NCBI RefSeq assembly: GCF_019703515.2
Contig: NC_059362.1
Span: forward strand, 45,723,826-45,787,825
DNA: 64,000 bases
Origin: Myxocyprinus asiaticus
Taxonomy: Eukaryota > Chordata > Actinopteri > Cypriniformes > Catostomidae
Direction of reading: 5' to 3'
Shown here: in pieces, positions 12,295-23,992 of the stretch
How positions within the stretch are numbered: the stretch's first letter is position 1
How the letters are laid out: the number at the start of each line of letters is the position of its first letter
The notes under the pieces: generated by a model
The model's database searches: none
What the model was told of the DNA's origin: nothing
Seen by the model: only the letters and a program-made list of their open reading frames with translations
Translations under genes and position numbers: made by a program

Positions 12295-12600
12295 ATAATA
12301 ATATTATTTAATTATAATTAATGTAAAAATAATAACAACAAAACAATAATAAATAATATTAATATTGTTGTTATAACTTATTGTTTTGTTGATTGTTATT
12401 AAATTAATTATAAAATTATAATATTAAATAATTATAATTAATTTAACATAAATAATAATACTATTATTATTATTATTATTATTAAAGTAATAATAGCAAT
12501 TATTATAAGTAATAATAATAAGTTAATATTATTATTAATAATAAAATATATTATTGTCATTAATACTACTACTACTAATAATAATTAAAACCCGGAAACC
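12295..12600. repeat. AT-rich trinucleotide tract (AAT/ATT)
   Basis: Irregular runs of ATTATT, AATAATA and TTAATTATA with one ACT run (TACTACTACTACTAATAATA). Simple sequence with no further content seen. Confidence 0.85.
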
Positions 12601-13295
12601 CTATTAATCTCTATACTCACTTTTTTATACTTAATTTTATTAATTAGACTTTACATACAGCTGTCAAATAATCAGAAAACCACCTACATGTTCACTTGTT
12701 TCTCTTTCTTAGTTCTTCCTGCAGCTTCAACCTCCTATAAACCAACAGAATATATCATTAAATTAAAATGTTGGATGATAATAACTGAATGCAAAGCACA
12801 TTTTTAATATTGAAATATATTGCTTCTAAGCTTTTCTGCATATTTACTGCTACAAAAGGTGCAACAATTCTGTAACACTGACGTTCACCTGATGTAAAAT
12901 GTAACTTGCAGTCTCTTTATGTTTAAATGATTGTTTTATGTCCCTTTTTTGTAACACTGTGTTTTTTTACGAGTGCGACCCAGAACATCGGACTCCGGTT
13001 TTAAGGATTTAAAGGGCAAAAAATGTTTCTGGGTACACTCATCAAAATATGGGACTTTTGCAGCTCTTTCCAGAGATTTGCCAATGGATCTCTATGCATT
13101 GTTTATATGTTTTGCACTGACTTTTAAAAAGCTGTTTATTTTTATTTATTATTTTTCCCACAAAGGTGCTATAACGCTGGAGGCCTTCCACACTGTTTGC
13201 ATGACCTGCTTTGGTAAAGTCTCTTCCTGTGAGCCGAGCGCTCTATTTAAATGTCAGAGTTGAAAACAGTGTTATTTTCTAATGTGGGGTTTGGA

Positions 13296-13301
13296 AATAA
13301 A
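13296..13301 (+). terminator. dusp10: candidate distal poly(A) signal AATAAA
   Basis: Follows ~400 bp of non-repetitive sequence with an AU-rich element. Sequence beyond it turns to repeats (TTAGGG-like words from 13350), consistent with the transcript ending here. Confidence 0.45.
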
Positions 13302-13344
13302 CAACAAAAACAGAAACAATTTTGAATTAATTTGTTTTTTTAAT

Positions 13345-13465
13345 CAAAGGGTTTTAGGGTTAGGACAGCATCCCTGGTGTCCTCGCGGTGCGATGGGGTT
13401 TGGGTTAGGTAGTTTTAGGGTTAGGGGTTAGAGAGGAGTGCCTAGGGTTAGGCACTCCCCTCCTG
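13345..13465. repeat. short TTAGGG-like interspersed tract
   Basis: Contains GTTTTAGGGTTAGGA, TTTTAGGGTTAGGGGTTAGA and an inverted pair, GGAGTGCCTAGGGTTAGGCA followed by CTCCCCTCC. The units are scattered and imperfect, so this looks like part of a dispersed repeat and not a true internal telomere. A poly-G run follows at 13480. Confidence 0.5.
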
Positions 13466-13859
13466 GTCCGGGGCACGAGGGGGGGGGGGGGCTCCCTCTC
13501 TTCCGAAAACACTCAAAGTGAGAAAAGAAAATCATGTTAAATCATGCAAAAACACCACCTACACTTTCTTCAGAGAATGTAAAAGAGTCGACGTAACACA
13601 AATTTTCTAATCTTCTAAATAAATTATTCAAAAATACATTATAAATGCAATTCACACAAAACAATTACTTTAATACACCTCTTCTATGCTGAACATTTGT
13701 AAAATTTTCTGGGGTTTCACTTAAAAAATTTCATGTTTTGTAACCGTCCAGTGATAGTAAAATTAATACATAATTATCTCAGTAAAAGCTGAAATTCATG
13801 AATGAGTTGTGCTGAATAATCTTTTATTATTATTTTATTGTGCAACAAAATAAACTATA

Positions 13860-14200
13860 CAGTCATGTTCCTGAGAATGAGTGCTTTCATTTGATATATG
13901 ATTTGTCTATTTAAGTGCTATTTTAAAGACTTTTATATTCATATTCATATTTCTACCACATAACCACTAGGTGGCGCTTATTTGCGACGTGGATGTTTTA
14001 AGGCCTTGTTTTGTTATTTTAAGTAACATAAATGCAGAAGTGATGGTTATCTGTGAAAAGTATAGATTCTAAGCTTTCTAACGATACAACGAATGCCTGA
14101 CTTATGTATGCGGCAACTTTAGCATTTTAAGCATAAACTTTTTTCGCGATATAGCGCCCCCTTTTGGACCAGCCGGCAGGTCCACAGAGTTTAAAAGGTT
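13860..14200. repeat. dispersed repeat matching dusp10 intron copies
   Basis: 13860-13975 is the inverse of 6840-6960. 13968-14175 matches 8650-8797 plus 9190-9230 directly, including CGATATAGCGCCCCC near its end. Here the element is uninterrupted, so it shows the pre-SINE structure of the intronic copy. It ends near GACCAGCCGGCAGGTCC. Confidence 0.6.
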
Positions 14201-14623
14201 ATAAAAAATAAGTAGTGAAACAATAAAAAAAAAAAAATATATATATATATATATATACATATAAATATATGATTAATACATGAAAACTTTTGTCCACCAA
14301 ATCATGTCATGTGGTGTAACCAACATGTAGGTAGCAATTTTGTTGTCATGTGACAAAAAATTGTAAAACAGAGAAGATCTCTTTAGACCCGCAAAACTGT
14401 GTGTGAAGTTTTGAAAACAAAACATTATTTTGTCATATCATTAAATATCAATATTTGAAAAGGCGCATTTTGTTTCAGGTCATTTGGTGTAACCATGAGA
14501 AAACTTCTTGAAATTCTTGACTTAAAAATTCATGATGTTTGTAAAAAATATTTTTTACCTTGAAACATATGTTTAAAAACGTTTTTGAAATTAACAATTA
14601 AGTTGCATACATTCTCATGTATT

Positions 14624-15008
14624 GAGGTCTGGGTAGCTCAGCAAGTAAAGACGCTGATTACCACCTCTGGAGTCACGAGTTCGAATTCAGGGTGAGTTGA
14701 GTGACTCCAATCGGGTCTCCTAAGCAACCAAATTGGCCCGGTTGCTAGGGAGGGTAGAGTCACATGGGGTAACCTCCTCGTGGTCGCTATCGGTGGTGCA
14801 TGTGGTGAGTTGTGCGTGGATGCCGCGGAGAATGGCGTGAAGCCTCCACACGCGCTACGTCTCCGCGGTAACGCGCTCATCAAGCCACGTGATAAGATGC
14901 AACTGAGATTCGTCCTCTGCCACCCGGATTGAGGCGAGTCACTACACCACCACGAGGACATAGAGCACATTGGGAATTGGGCATTCCAAATTGGGTAGAA
15001 AAATAAAT
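14624..15008 (+). mobile_element. tRNA-derived SINE, copy 3, complete
   Basis: A sense copy with a full tRNA-like head: GGTCTGGGTAGCTCAGCAAG holds the A-box and CACGAGTTCGAATTCAG the B-box of an RNA polymerase III promoter. The body has a deletion around the GGATTGACGGTC segment compared with copy 5. It ends with GGGCATTCCAAATTGGG and an A-rich tail. No clean target-site duplication was found by eye. Confidence 0.9.
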
Positions 15009-15865
15009 ACAAATTTAACTTGACGGTTACACCACGTGACATTTTTAAAGTCATTAAATAATTTATTTGTAGAAAATGCTATAAATGTATCGCCGTTCTA
15101 AAATTCGAAACAACTGTTTTCAATGAAGGTATGCACACCGCCACCACCACTCGCCCTCTGTCGGCCGCGCCCAGTTATGACTCCGTAGGCTGCTCAAATT
15201 TCTGCCGCGTTACGGAGCGTAACTCGCATATTTTCCATTAAATTCAACCCAAATCATTATCATATGAACAAGGGAAAAACCTTGGTAACTTTTGTGTGTA
15301 TTGTCTGCAACCTGAACCGCATCGACGTGCCCCTTGTTTGATATCTGTACCGTGTCCAGCCACGATGCGATGCGGCGTGGTGCTTCTCGTCTGGTGTACG
15401 ACCACCTTAACTCGTCCTAGAGCTTTCAAGCTACATCCACCAAACTTGGCACAGACCTTCAGACTGTTCTGACTCACGTTGCTCTGACTTTTCTAACTGA
15501 TCGAAATTACGGTTTTCGCATCGCGGGTGATCAAATATCCCTAAAATCCCCTAAGCCTACATTAACGGAATGTTCAAATGGTCCAAGACTATTCAAACTC
15601 CATTTGTCAGAAAATGTAAATGCAAACAAGGCCTTTAATCTGCTTAAACCATTTCTATCTCTCCTTCATTCTTGCCTTGTTTTCTTTCTTTTTGTCTATC
15701 TATCTGTAACAATGTCTTTACCTATATAGTTTAACTAATATATAATGCTACATATGTATTAGAAAATGCAAAACAACACTGGAGCTTTAGTGCTCTTCCT
15801 GATTACTAAAATTAGAGTCTAACTACTCTAGTGTATTTTTATAGTCACACACTCGACCCTGTGGG
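15009..15865. repeat. probable unclassified repeat DNA
   Basis: Contains GC-rich segments unlike their surroundings (GCCACCACCACTCGCCCTCT, GATGCGATGCGGCGTGGTGC) and a CTAGAGCTTTCAAGCTACAT segment of a type I associate with fish interspersed repeats. No coding frame, terminal repeats or second copy were identified in this window. Confidence 0.3.
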
Positions 15866-16014
15866 CAGGGCCGTAGCAAGGTAACCTCAGCTCCCTGACT
15901 GTTTTTTGCTCTGGGCCCTATTAAAAAATACAGTTCAGAATTTGTTGTCGGGCCCCCTGGACCTTTGGGCTCCTAGAATCGTTATCACCTTTCAACCAAC
16001 TAGCTACGGCTCTG
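15866..16014. mobile_element. 149-bp hAT-type MITE with 8-bp target-site duplication
   Basis: The element begins CAGGGCCGTAGC and ends GCTACGGCTCTG, 12-bp terminal inverted repeats with one mismatch. It is flanked by perfect 8-bp direct repeats CCTGTGGG at 15858-15865 and 16015-16022. An 8-bp duplication and CAGGG-type ends fit the hAT superfamily. It is too short to encode a transposase. Confidence 0.92.
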
Positions 16015-16480
16015 CCTGTGGGTCGTGTCGCTCTATATTTATGCTGTGATCTGGGTCCCAGCCCTCCCGCTGCAGTGTACTGGGATTGTCCGAGGGCTCT
16101 GGTCAAATTCTCTCCATAGGAACAGAACCAAAAATAGTTTTTTAGTGTTGTTTCTAATTAGGAATCATGACAGTCCCGCCTCATTAATTTCGTCCAATCA
16201 TCCCTCTCGGTCTGCCGCACTAGAATAGCCCTAATCTTTGCGTTGCCTCCCTCTGATCCGCGCTATGAACGTATTAGGCAAAGCAAAACTGACACAGAGC
16301 GATATCTGGAGAGGAGGGGTTCAGATAGGCTCTTTCATGGTTCAGAAGACTTGGAGTCCTCAGACACATTCAGATGTCTCCTAAAATTTCTAAGTAGAAA
16401 TAAAAACAGACATGAATGAGTCAATTGCTGCCATAGCATACAGTATAGAATATAGATATTTAGAAGAACATCTCAGATCT

Positions 16481-17016
16481 GTAGGTCCATACAATGCAAG
16501 TGAATGGTGACCAGAACTTTAAAGCTCCAAAAATCACATAAAGGCAGCATAAAAGTAATTCAGTGGTTTAATCCATGTCTTTTTAAGCAATATGATAGGT
16601 GTGGGTGAGAAACAGATCATTATTTAAGTCCCTTTTCACTATAAATCTCCACTTTCACTTTCACATTATTCTTCTTTTGTTTTTGGTGATTCGTATTCTT
16701 CGTGCATATCACCACCTACTGTGTAGGGAGGAGAATTTTTAGTAAAAAAGGACTTAAATATTGATCTGTTTCTCACCCACACCTATCATATCCCTTCTGA
16801 AGACATGGATTAAACCACTGAATTACTTTTATGCAGCCTTTATGTGCTTTTTGGAGCTTTAAAGTTCTGGTCACCATTCACTTGCATTGTATGGTCCTAC
16901 AGAGAAATCTTTGTTAGTGTTCAGCAGAAAAAAGAAAGTTATACACATCCGGGATGGCATGAGAGTGAGTAAATGATAAGAGAATTTTCATTTTTGGGTG
17001 AACTATTCCTTTAAGC
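16481..17016. mobile_element. hairpin element with ~160-bp arms, TTCACCCAAAAATGA-type right end
   Basis: 16481-16642 pairs with 16741-16905: TGCAAGTGAATGGTGACCAG on the left is matched by CTGGTCACCATTCACTTGCA on the right, and the CACACCTATCATAT segment likewise. The 98-bp loop is pyrimidine-rich. The right end continues to GGGTGAACTATTCCTTTAA at 17016, the terminus of the common MITE family, but the matching left terminus is missing. Confidence 0.8.
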
Positions 17017-17216
17017 GTAAAAATAAAGTAATACAAAGTCCACGATTCACTTCCACTGACATCCCTGAATCGTGAGTGATTGTGACGCAGCCCAGAAGGA
17101 AGTTTTGTTCTCCTAGTTGTCGTCTGGACACTGCTAAAGAGTGTGAGACACGCTGTTCTTAAACAATGTGACTCCCCTTTTAAACTTTGTGTTTACAGTA
17201 GGTCAGTATTTGCTAG

Positions 17217-17411
17217 TTACTGTTGCTGTGAATCTTCTTGCACCCTCTTCAGGACGTCCGGCTTGGAATGGGCTCTGGAGATACTTTCACACAAGCGGGT
17301 GTAGTGGGTGTATATGAAACCTCTTGAGACAACAGCTGTGGCTATTAACAAGTAGACTGTAACACAGACGGCGTATATCACACGCCAGAAATGCAACAAT
17401 AATGAAGACAC
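17217..17411 (-). CDS. possible terminal exon of an unknown small membrane protein
   Basis: A minus-strand open frame with coding-like character. It has a hydrophobic stretch (VIYAVCVTVYLLIATAVVS), then a polar tail (CESISRAHSKPDVLKRVQED) ending in TAA. There is no ATG, and TAA occurs in frame four codons before the first GTG, so it could only be a spliced exon. A candidate acceptor TCTGTGTTACAG lies within the frame on the minus strand. It overlaps no repeat recognised here. I do not recognise the protein, and chance ORF or pseudogene remains the more likely reading. Confidence 0.2.
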   Translation of the reverse strand: MSSLLLHFWRVIYAVCVTVYLLIATAVVSRGFIYTHYTRLCESISRAHSKPDVLKRVQEDSQQQ

Positions 17412-18732
17412 AAAATCCCATTAGCTCAGTTCAAAAATAATCAGATCATGAGCCAAAAGTTGCTCTTGAAATATGAATATGTGTCAGAGGGAATAGGAAT
17501 CATGTCTCAACATACAGAAATCTGATATATGGCAATAAATGCTAAACATATTTGTACATATATGCAACACATATTTCAAAATACTACAAAATTGTCCATT
17601 TTCATTTGTGTAACTCATCTCAAATCATGTGCTATTATTATTCAAAACATTTGAAAAAAAATCCCAGACTTTCATCTGTGTATATTGCTTTGCCTGTTTA
17701 AAACAAACAAACAAACAAAAACAAAAAAATCTAGATATGTACATGCATAAAGTAAAATCACGCACCAAACCTCATAATGTACAATAGAAAAGATGGAAAA
17801 CTGTTTATTTTCTATTGCATTATAAAAGAGTGCTTGAATTGGAAAAAAATAAGCACTGATATTGTCAGCTTCCAATATCGGCCTGTAACATTGTCAAAGA
17901 TATATAAATATATATATATATATATAGTGCATATTTTTAGTAAATATGGCCAATTATTTGCTGCAAATACATTCAATATTCACCGGCAAACTCATGTGTT
18001 GGTTGTCATAGCAAGAGTAAACAGATGGTAAACAGAAGCAATAATATTGATGCTAAATTTGGGAGTGGGGAAGAGGTTAAGCTTCTCTGTTGTAATGAGA
18101 GCTATAATAAAAATCTGCCCTTGCATAGCTGAAAGAAATTTTATTCTGTATTTAGACGTAATGTTAAGACGCTTCCCTGTTTAGATCTAGCCACATGTCC
18201 CAGATCTAATTTTAACCTGAAATATGAAACAATCACAATAAAGAAGCTATTTATAATAGCTGTGATGTTTTGGAGGCAGTGACTTATCTCAAAAATGACA
18301 ACATTGCATTACCAAGTGGAGCTGTCAATCAGGAGTATGACTCCATAACACATGCACTACAAATAAGAAAATCTGGAATTTAGTGAGGTCAATGCTTAAA
18401 CAACGTTTCGGGTTTGATAAAAGTTACGTTTATAGGTTATTAGAGTAAATAATTTTGACTCTTCCCCGATACATTTTTTATAAGCAAACAATCGTATTTA
18501 CTAAATGCATTTACAACACAGTTATATTTATCAAGCATACTGGAGGGGATAAAAGCAGAAATGTGAAGCTAGTATTTTTGATAAAGAGATTATATACATT
18601 TACATAAATCAGAGGTATATAGTAACAAAGAACAAATAGGCCTACTTTGTTACAGTACAGTTATTTACTATAAACAGTATATAGTATATAGTTTCTGCCG
18701 ACTTTCTCTTTTACTTCACTACTTTTTGAAAT
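17412..18732. other. intergenic; only simple repeats noticed
   Basis: AT-rich sequence with a CAAA run (17703-17720) and a short TA tract (17898-17926). Neither splice-flanked exons nor copies of the defined repeat families were seen. Confidence 0.4.
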
Positions 18733-18736
18733 TTAA

Positions 18737-19575
<839 letters not shown>

Positions 19576-20234
19576 TTAAAATGTAAAACTGCATGCGATT
19601 CAGTGATTGTGAAGTCTGATTCAAAAACAAATTGTGAGTCGAATCGTTTGATCAATTTGATTCTTTTGAATTGGTCAAATCTGTTCAAAAAGCTGACTAA
19701 AGAGAATTAATTTCATGTTTTATCTGTGTTTTTTGGCTCGAAATTAACGGATACGTTTTTGTCTTAAACATTATGAGCATTGTGTAATACCGATGAAGTT
19801 ATATAGGCTACTATAAGATTTGTTTAAATCTCCCACCATATGTGTAATAACCGTTCATGCATCAATAACATGCAGTAACATTTACATTTAATCAAGGTAC
19901 ATTACCTTACATTAAAATAACATTTGAAAAACCCTTTTAACCTGTAAGAATGAACTTAAATCCATTCACTTTTGATACGTTGGCCTATATAATATCCCTT
20001 ATTTTTCATGAGCTGCTTTAACTTTCATTTGAGTTAATTTCCATAAAGGTACCTTTACCTTTTCTTAAGTAGGAAGATTGGGTACTTCATACAACACTGT
20101 TTAAACTTTTAGTGGTGGGACTACTTTTCAAGGCGCATGAATGTCGGGTTATAGGTCAAAAAGTCTCTGTTTTGTATCCTTACAACTAAAGTTACTGGGT
20201 TTTAGCTTCAAATGATCATGATATAGTTGAAATA

Positions 20235-21190
20235 TTAGATATGTACAGTGTTGGGTGAGCTACTTAAAAATAGTAATCCACTACAAATAAAAATATTTCT
20301 CTAAAAATTGTAATCAGATTACTTTAATAATTACTTCATTGTAAAACAATGTCAATATATCTTTCTTGTTCATTGTTAAGGCCCAAACATACTCTACGTA
20401 AGTACGTGAATACAGACACACCTTGCTACGCAAGCTCGATTTCACGTGTCGTTGCGTTGTGAAATGTGTCAGCGCTCAATTCATAACACAACGCAAGTAC
20501 GTGTACATTCTCAGTGTTGTCACAAGGGGCACTACAGCAGATTTTCTTCTTTTAATCAACAACTGTCATGGCAGACTCGGGCAGCAATTTGAGTTGAATC
20601 TTTTCGAAAAATATATACGACTTTTTGTCCCCGGTCCATTCAAACTTGTTTTTTCTCCGTGTCTTTCCCCCACTCCTCAACTATCCATTCATCTACCACA
20701 TCCGGGCTGCATCCTAAAACATAGACAGCTGACTTGCTGCCTAATCAGTTAATGGCTTAACTGACAACTCTTAAGGAAACTGGTCTCCGAACAGTTTGAA
20801 AAGCACCTTATTTTCATCCTGCCTCCGTATACAGCCTCTGAAGGCACAGCACAGTTTTGTGGTCATGCCTAAAAAATCTATTGCCCTCTTGTGGTCTGAG
20901 ATTTGTAACTGCCAGAGCAATATGTACAACGGGACCACGCATTGGCCGTGCGTTGTCCAAGTGCTCGCGTCTGCGTACTTGCGTGAAGTACGTTTCGGCC
21001 TTTACACACAATCCATGCACACAGCACCTCAAAATTCTTCATCACAATGACTCGTTACAGGGCACGTAAATAACATATTAGAAATAAGATTAACCCTATG
21101 ATGTACTTAAAAATAATTAAATTAATTGAAAGTCAGTACCTGTAATCTGATTACAACAATTTAAAATATAATGCATTACACTAATTTTTT
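20235..21190. repeat. dispersed repeat (TAATCAGATTAC family) split by a nested element
   Basis: 20250-20345 (CAGTGTTGGGTGAGCTACTT, TGTAATCAGATTACTTTAAT) and 21120-21190 (CCTGTAATCTGATTACAACA, TAATGCATTACACTAATTTT) are the two inverted ends of a common fish element. The middle is occupied by the separate element at 20378-21002. A related sequence is seen at 60690-60780. Confidence 0.55.
20378..21002. mobile_element. nested MITE with AAGGCCxAAAC inverted ends
   Basis: The left end AAGGCCCAAACATACTCTAC pairs with the right end GTACGTTTCGGCCTT. Within the ends GTAAGTACGTG and CGCGTCTGCGTACTTGCGTG are also related. The ~625-bp interior has AATTCATAACACAACGCAAG and no coding frame. The same ends and this internal segment recur in the larger element at 32605-34777. 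The target duplication was not resolved. Confidence 0.6.
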
Positions 21191-21206
21191 GACTGCAAAA
21201 TTCCTT

Positions 21207-22004
21207 AAAGGAATATTTTGCATTAAATAACAAAAATAAACAAAAATAAAAAAAGCTGAAATCTGTGTTACAGTGAGACACTTACAATGGAAGTGAATGG
21301 GGGTCTGGGTAGCTCAGCGAGTATTGACGCTGACTATCACCCCTGGAGTCGCGAGTCGCGAGTTTGAATCCAGGGCGTGTTGAGTGACTCCAGCCAGGTC
21401 TCCTAAGCAACCAAATTGGCCCGGTTGCTAGAAAGGGTAGTGTCACATGGGGTAACCTCCTTGTGGTCGCAATTAGTGGTTCTCGCCCTCAATGGGGGCG
21501 TGTGGCGAGTTGTGCGTGGACCGCGGAGAGTAGCATGAGCCTCCACATGCTGTGAGTCTCCACGGTGTCATGCACAACGAGCCACGTATAATTTTATAAA
21601 AGCACTTGCATTAATTCTCCTGTTAAAACTAGTGTATTATTTTAGCTGTAAAGTTGTTTAAATCATTGTTTACTGAGATTACAGGGTTCACGTCATCATG
21701 GCATCAGAGTTGTAAAATTGTCTATAACTTTACACAGATGCGGTTAGTAAGTGATTTTATGACAGTAAAATCATGTTAACACACATATTGTTTATGTCTT
21801 GTGTCTATACTTTTGAAACAGTGAGTATTTTAATGTTTACAGATTATTGACCCCATTGACTTCCATTGTAAGTGTCTCACTGTAATCTCAATTTGTGCTT
21901 TTTTTTAAAGAAAAGGAGGGACGAGTCAAAACTATTTTTTGTCGTATTCAACATTATGCTACAAATGCTGTTGATTGAGCTTAACTTGTATTGAACCCGG
22001 AATA
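21207..22004. mobile_element. GGAATATTCCGGGTTCAA-family MITE interrupted by a SINE
   Basis: The left part (AAAGGAATATT, CACTTACAATGGAAGTGAAT) and right part (CATTGACTTCCATTGTAAGT, GATTGAGCTTAACTTGTATT, GAACCCGGAATA) are the two inverted arms seen intact at 10576-11001. A SINE sits in the left arm at 21301-21590, so the MITE is older than the SINE insertion. Confidence 0.8.
21301..21590 (+). mobile_element. tRNA-derived SINE, copy 4, 3'-truncated
   Basis: A sense copy with an intact head, GGTCTGGGTAGCTCAGCGAG, and an 8-bp internal doubling (GTCGCGAGTCGCGAG). It stops at CAACGAGCCACG, lacking the last ~100 bp of the body and the A-tail. The truncation at the 3' side is unusual for a retroposed SINE and suggests a later deletion reaching into the host MITE. 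Confidence 0.9.
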
Positions 22005-23360
22005 CAAAGCTGTTTGTAACCTAATAAATGACAAGTCCAAACTACAATGTTTGCCATTCATTAATCCATTGGACTACAAACATGGCTGTCGTCTATTGTG
22101 AGTTTTTGTACAAATGTCAGAATTAATAGTCACATACTGTAAAAAAAGATCTGCATCCTCTACAAAAGTTAAGAGATGGTTGTTCTGAAATGATCAGTCC
22201 TCAGATCTGATATTAAGCTCATCGTCACTGCTGTCTGAAATTGTTTGTCATGTGACATTTTATAGGTGACAAAAAGGAGGAAGAACAGGCAACGAAGTCA
22301 AGCAGTTTCAAACAGGTTTTCTGAACACTTTATCCATCTTCTATTGGTCAGCCAAACAAAAGGTCCCGCCCCAAACTCACACCATTAGTCAATGTTGCTG
22401 TGTCGGGATGAACAGGTGCTCAAACAAACAAAGCAATGTTTAATAGCGTTATGGCTTAAAGTGATTTCTTCTATCTGCATATTAGGCTAGTAGATGAGAA
22501 AGTGTTTTAACAAACTGAAAATCACCAAACTGAAGAAAGATAAACAATATTAAAAATCAGTATTCAATGCACTGCACATTAGTGGACACAGAAGTTCCTC
22601 TGCTCTGTGCTCAGCCATCCAGTTCAATTAGAAAACTTCAATCTTTTGCTGGGACGCTGCTGCCATCTTGTGTAATACAAAGAAATGGTCTTGGAACAGG
22701 GAATTTTCCTTAATGTGGGAATGTCTTTCTGATGTTTCAACACTGTCTTGCCACAAGCAGGATTAGCAGAAGTGACTTTAGCAACATTAGGAGTATAAGT
22801 GAAGACTTTAGAAAGATATTTAGTAAATATTAGAACTTTGTCTCATGTCTACACAATATTATTTATTTTCTAATATACAATAATAACATTCTAACATCTC
22901 CTTTTGTGTTCCACAGAAGAAAAAAATTCATATGAGAACTAAATGAGGGTGCGTAAATGATAACAGAACTAATTATCTCTTTAAATGCATCAAAGTGACA
23001 CATTTCTTGAATAATTAAAGTACATTATAGAATTTGTGACTGAATCATTAATTTTTTTAAAATGAATTATTTGTTTAAAATCAGGATGAAATCAAAACTG
23101 CTGCTATTTACTTTCTGAATACACATTCTTCGTGTCATTGTGCATTGTCAAAAATGGCATATTTACAGTACAATTATGCCATTGGATAATTCTATAAGGT
23201 TGTCATATGGTCGGTTATTGCATACTAATTAGTTTTAATTGGTTTAAAATGACTAGTAAGATTTACTTTATTTTTATTTAGCAAGTTTTTGCACACAGTT
23301 TTTCTAAGTAAATGTTAATTATATAAAATTAAGAAAAATCGATTTAACTTCGTAAAATAA
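22005..23360. other. intergenic; no gene, fragment of TTCACCC-type MITE
   Basis: A MITE-like tail lies at 22895-22985 (GTGTTCCACAGAAGAAAAAA, ATGAGGGTGCGTAAATGATA). The rest is AT-rich, without exon-like frames or repeats I could define. Confidence 0.4.
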
Positions 23361-23362
23361 TA

Positions 23363-23654
23363 TTGATGAGAGGAATGACGTATGCTCGTTGGTAAGGTCA
23401 CGTGGAGGAGGAGGCAGGAAGTGCGTCATTGTTTACAACAGAAACTTGCACGGAGCACAGGCCAAGCGCCGTTCACAAACTAAAACAGTCCAAAACAATT
23501 TCAAAACAATATAAAATAAAATAAAAAATAATTTCCAAATAATATTAATAATAATAATAATAAAAAACAATGTAAACAATGACGCGCTTCCTGACTCCTC
23601 CTCCGCGTGACGCGTGACCTTACCAACGAGCTTACGTCATCCCCCTCATGAGCA
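23363..23654. repeat. inverted repeat with ~75-bp arms and AT-rich loop
   Basis: 23363-23433 pairs with 23574-23654: ATGACGTATGCTCGTTGGTA and GGTCACGTGGAGGAGGAGGC on the left match TACCAACGAGCTTACGTCAT and CTCCTCCTCCGCGTGACGCG on the right. Each arm carries a CRE-like TGACGTA and a CACGTG or CGCGTG site. The ~140-bp loop is AT-rich with an (AAT)n run. It is probably a foldback MITE. No target duplication was identified. Confidence 0.75.
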
Positions 23655-23779
23655 TGTCACAGAGATGTACGGAAGTGAACATTTGTAGTTAAAAAATATA
23701 TAAGTATTATTTTGTTTCTTAAAATAATCAATCGTTTGCTTTCAGAAGAACTTTATTTGTCGACTGGAATCGTGTGGAT

Positions 23780-23992
23780 TATTTTGATGCACCCTAAATA
23801 TGCATTTTGGACCGTCAAAAAATGGAGGACATTCACTTGCATTGTTTAGAGGAGGAGGCCTGAAATGAAATCCTAAAAATCTTAAATTCTGTTTTGATGA
23901 AGAAAGAAACTCAGATACATCTTGGATGGCATGAAGGTGAGTAAATTATCTGCAAATTTTCATTTTTGGGTGAACTATTCCTTTAAGTAAAA
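23780..23992. mobile_element. MITE right-end fragment (GGGTGAACTATTCCTTTAA)
   Basis: Contains CATTCACTTGCATTG, TGGATGGCATGAAGGTGAGT and TTTTCATTTTTGGGTGAACT, the order found in the right half of the element at 16741-17016. No left end is present. Confidence 0.65.

Larger units (their letters stand above)
9860..13318 (+). other. dusp10: probable dusp10 3' UTR, two candidate poly(A) sites
   Basis: No splice or gene boundary is evident after the TAG. A proximal ATTAAA lies at 10573-10578 and a distal AATAAA at 13296-13301. Between them sit two MITEs (10576-11001 and 11105-11368) and an AT-rich tract (12295-12600). The stretch 12880-13300 is non-repetitive and includes a U-rich block with ATTTA at 13135-13156, typical of AU-rich elements in unstable mRNAs. 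GTGCAATA at 10267-10274 matches an 8-mer site for the miR-25/32/92 family. The extent of the UTR is inferred. Confidence 0.5.

Noticed and set aside
13345..13465. Internal telomere or chromosome-fusion point
   Set aside because: TTAGGG words are few, scattered and mixed with other sequence. Similar words occur inside a dispersed repeat at 39126-39155.
14624..14720. A functional tRNA gene
   Set aside because: A and B boxes are present, but the segment continues into the SINE body seen in eight copies and cannot fold a proper acceptor stem with what follows.
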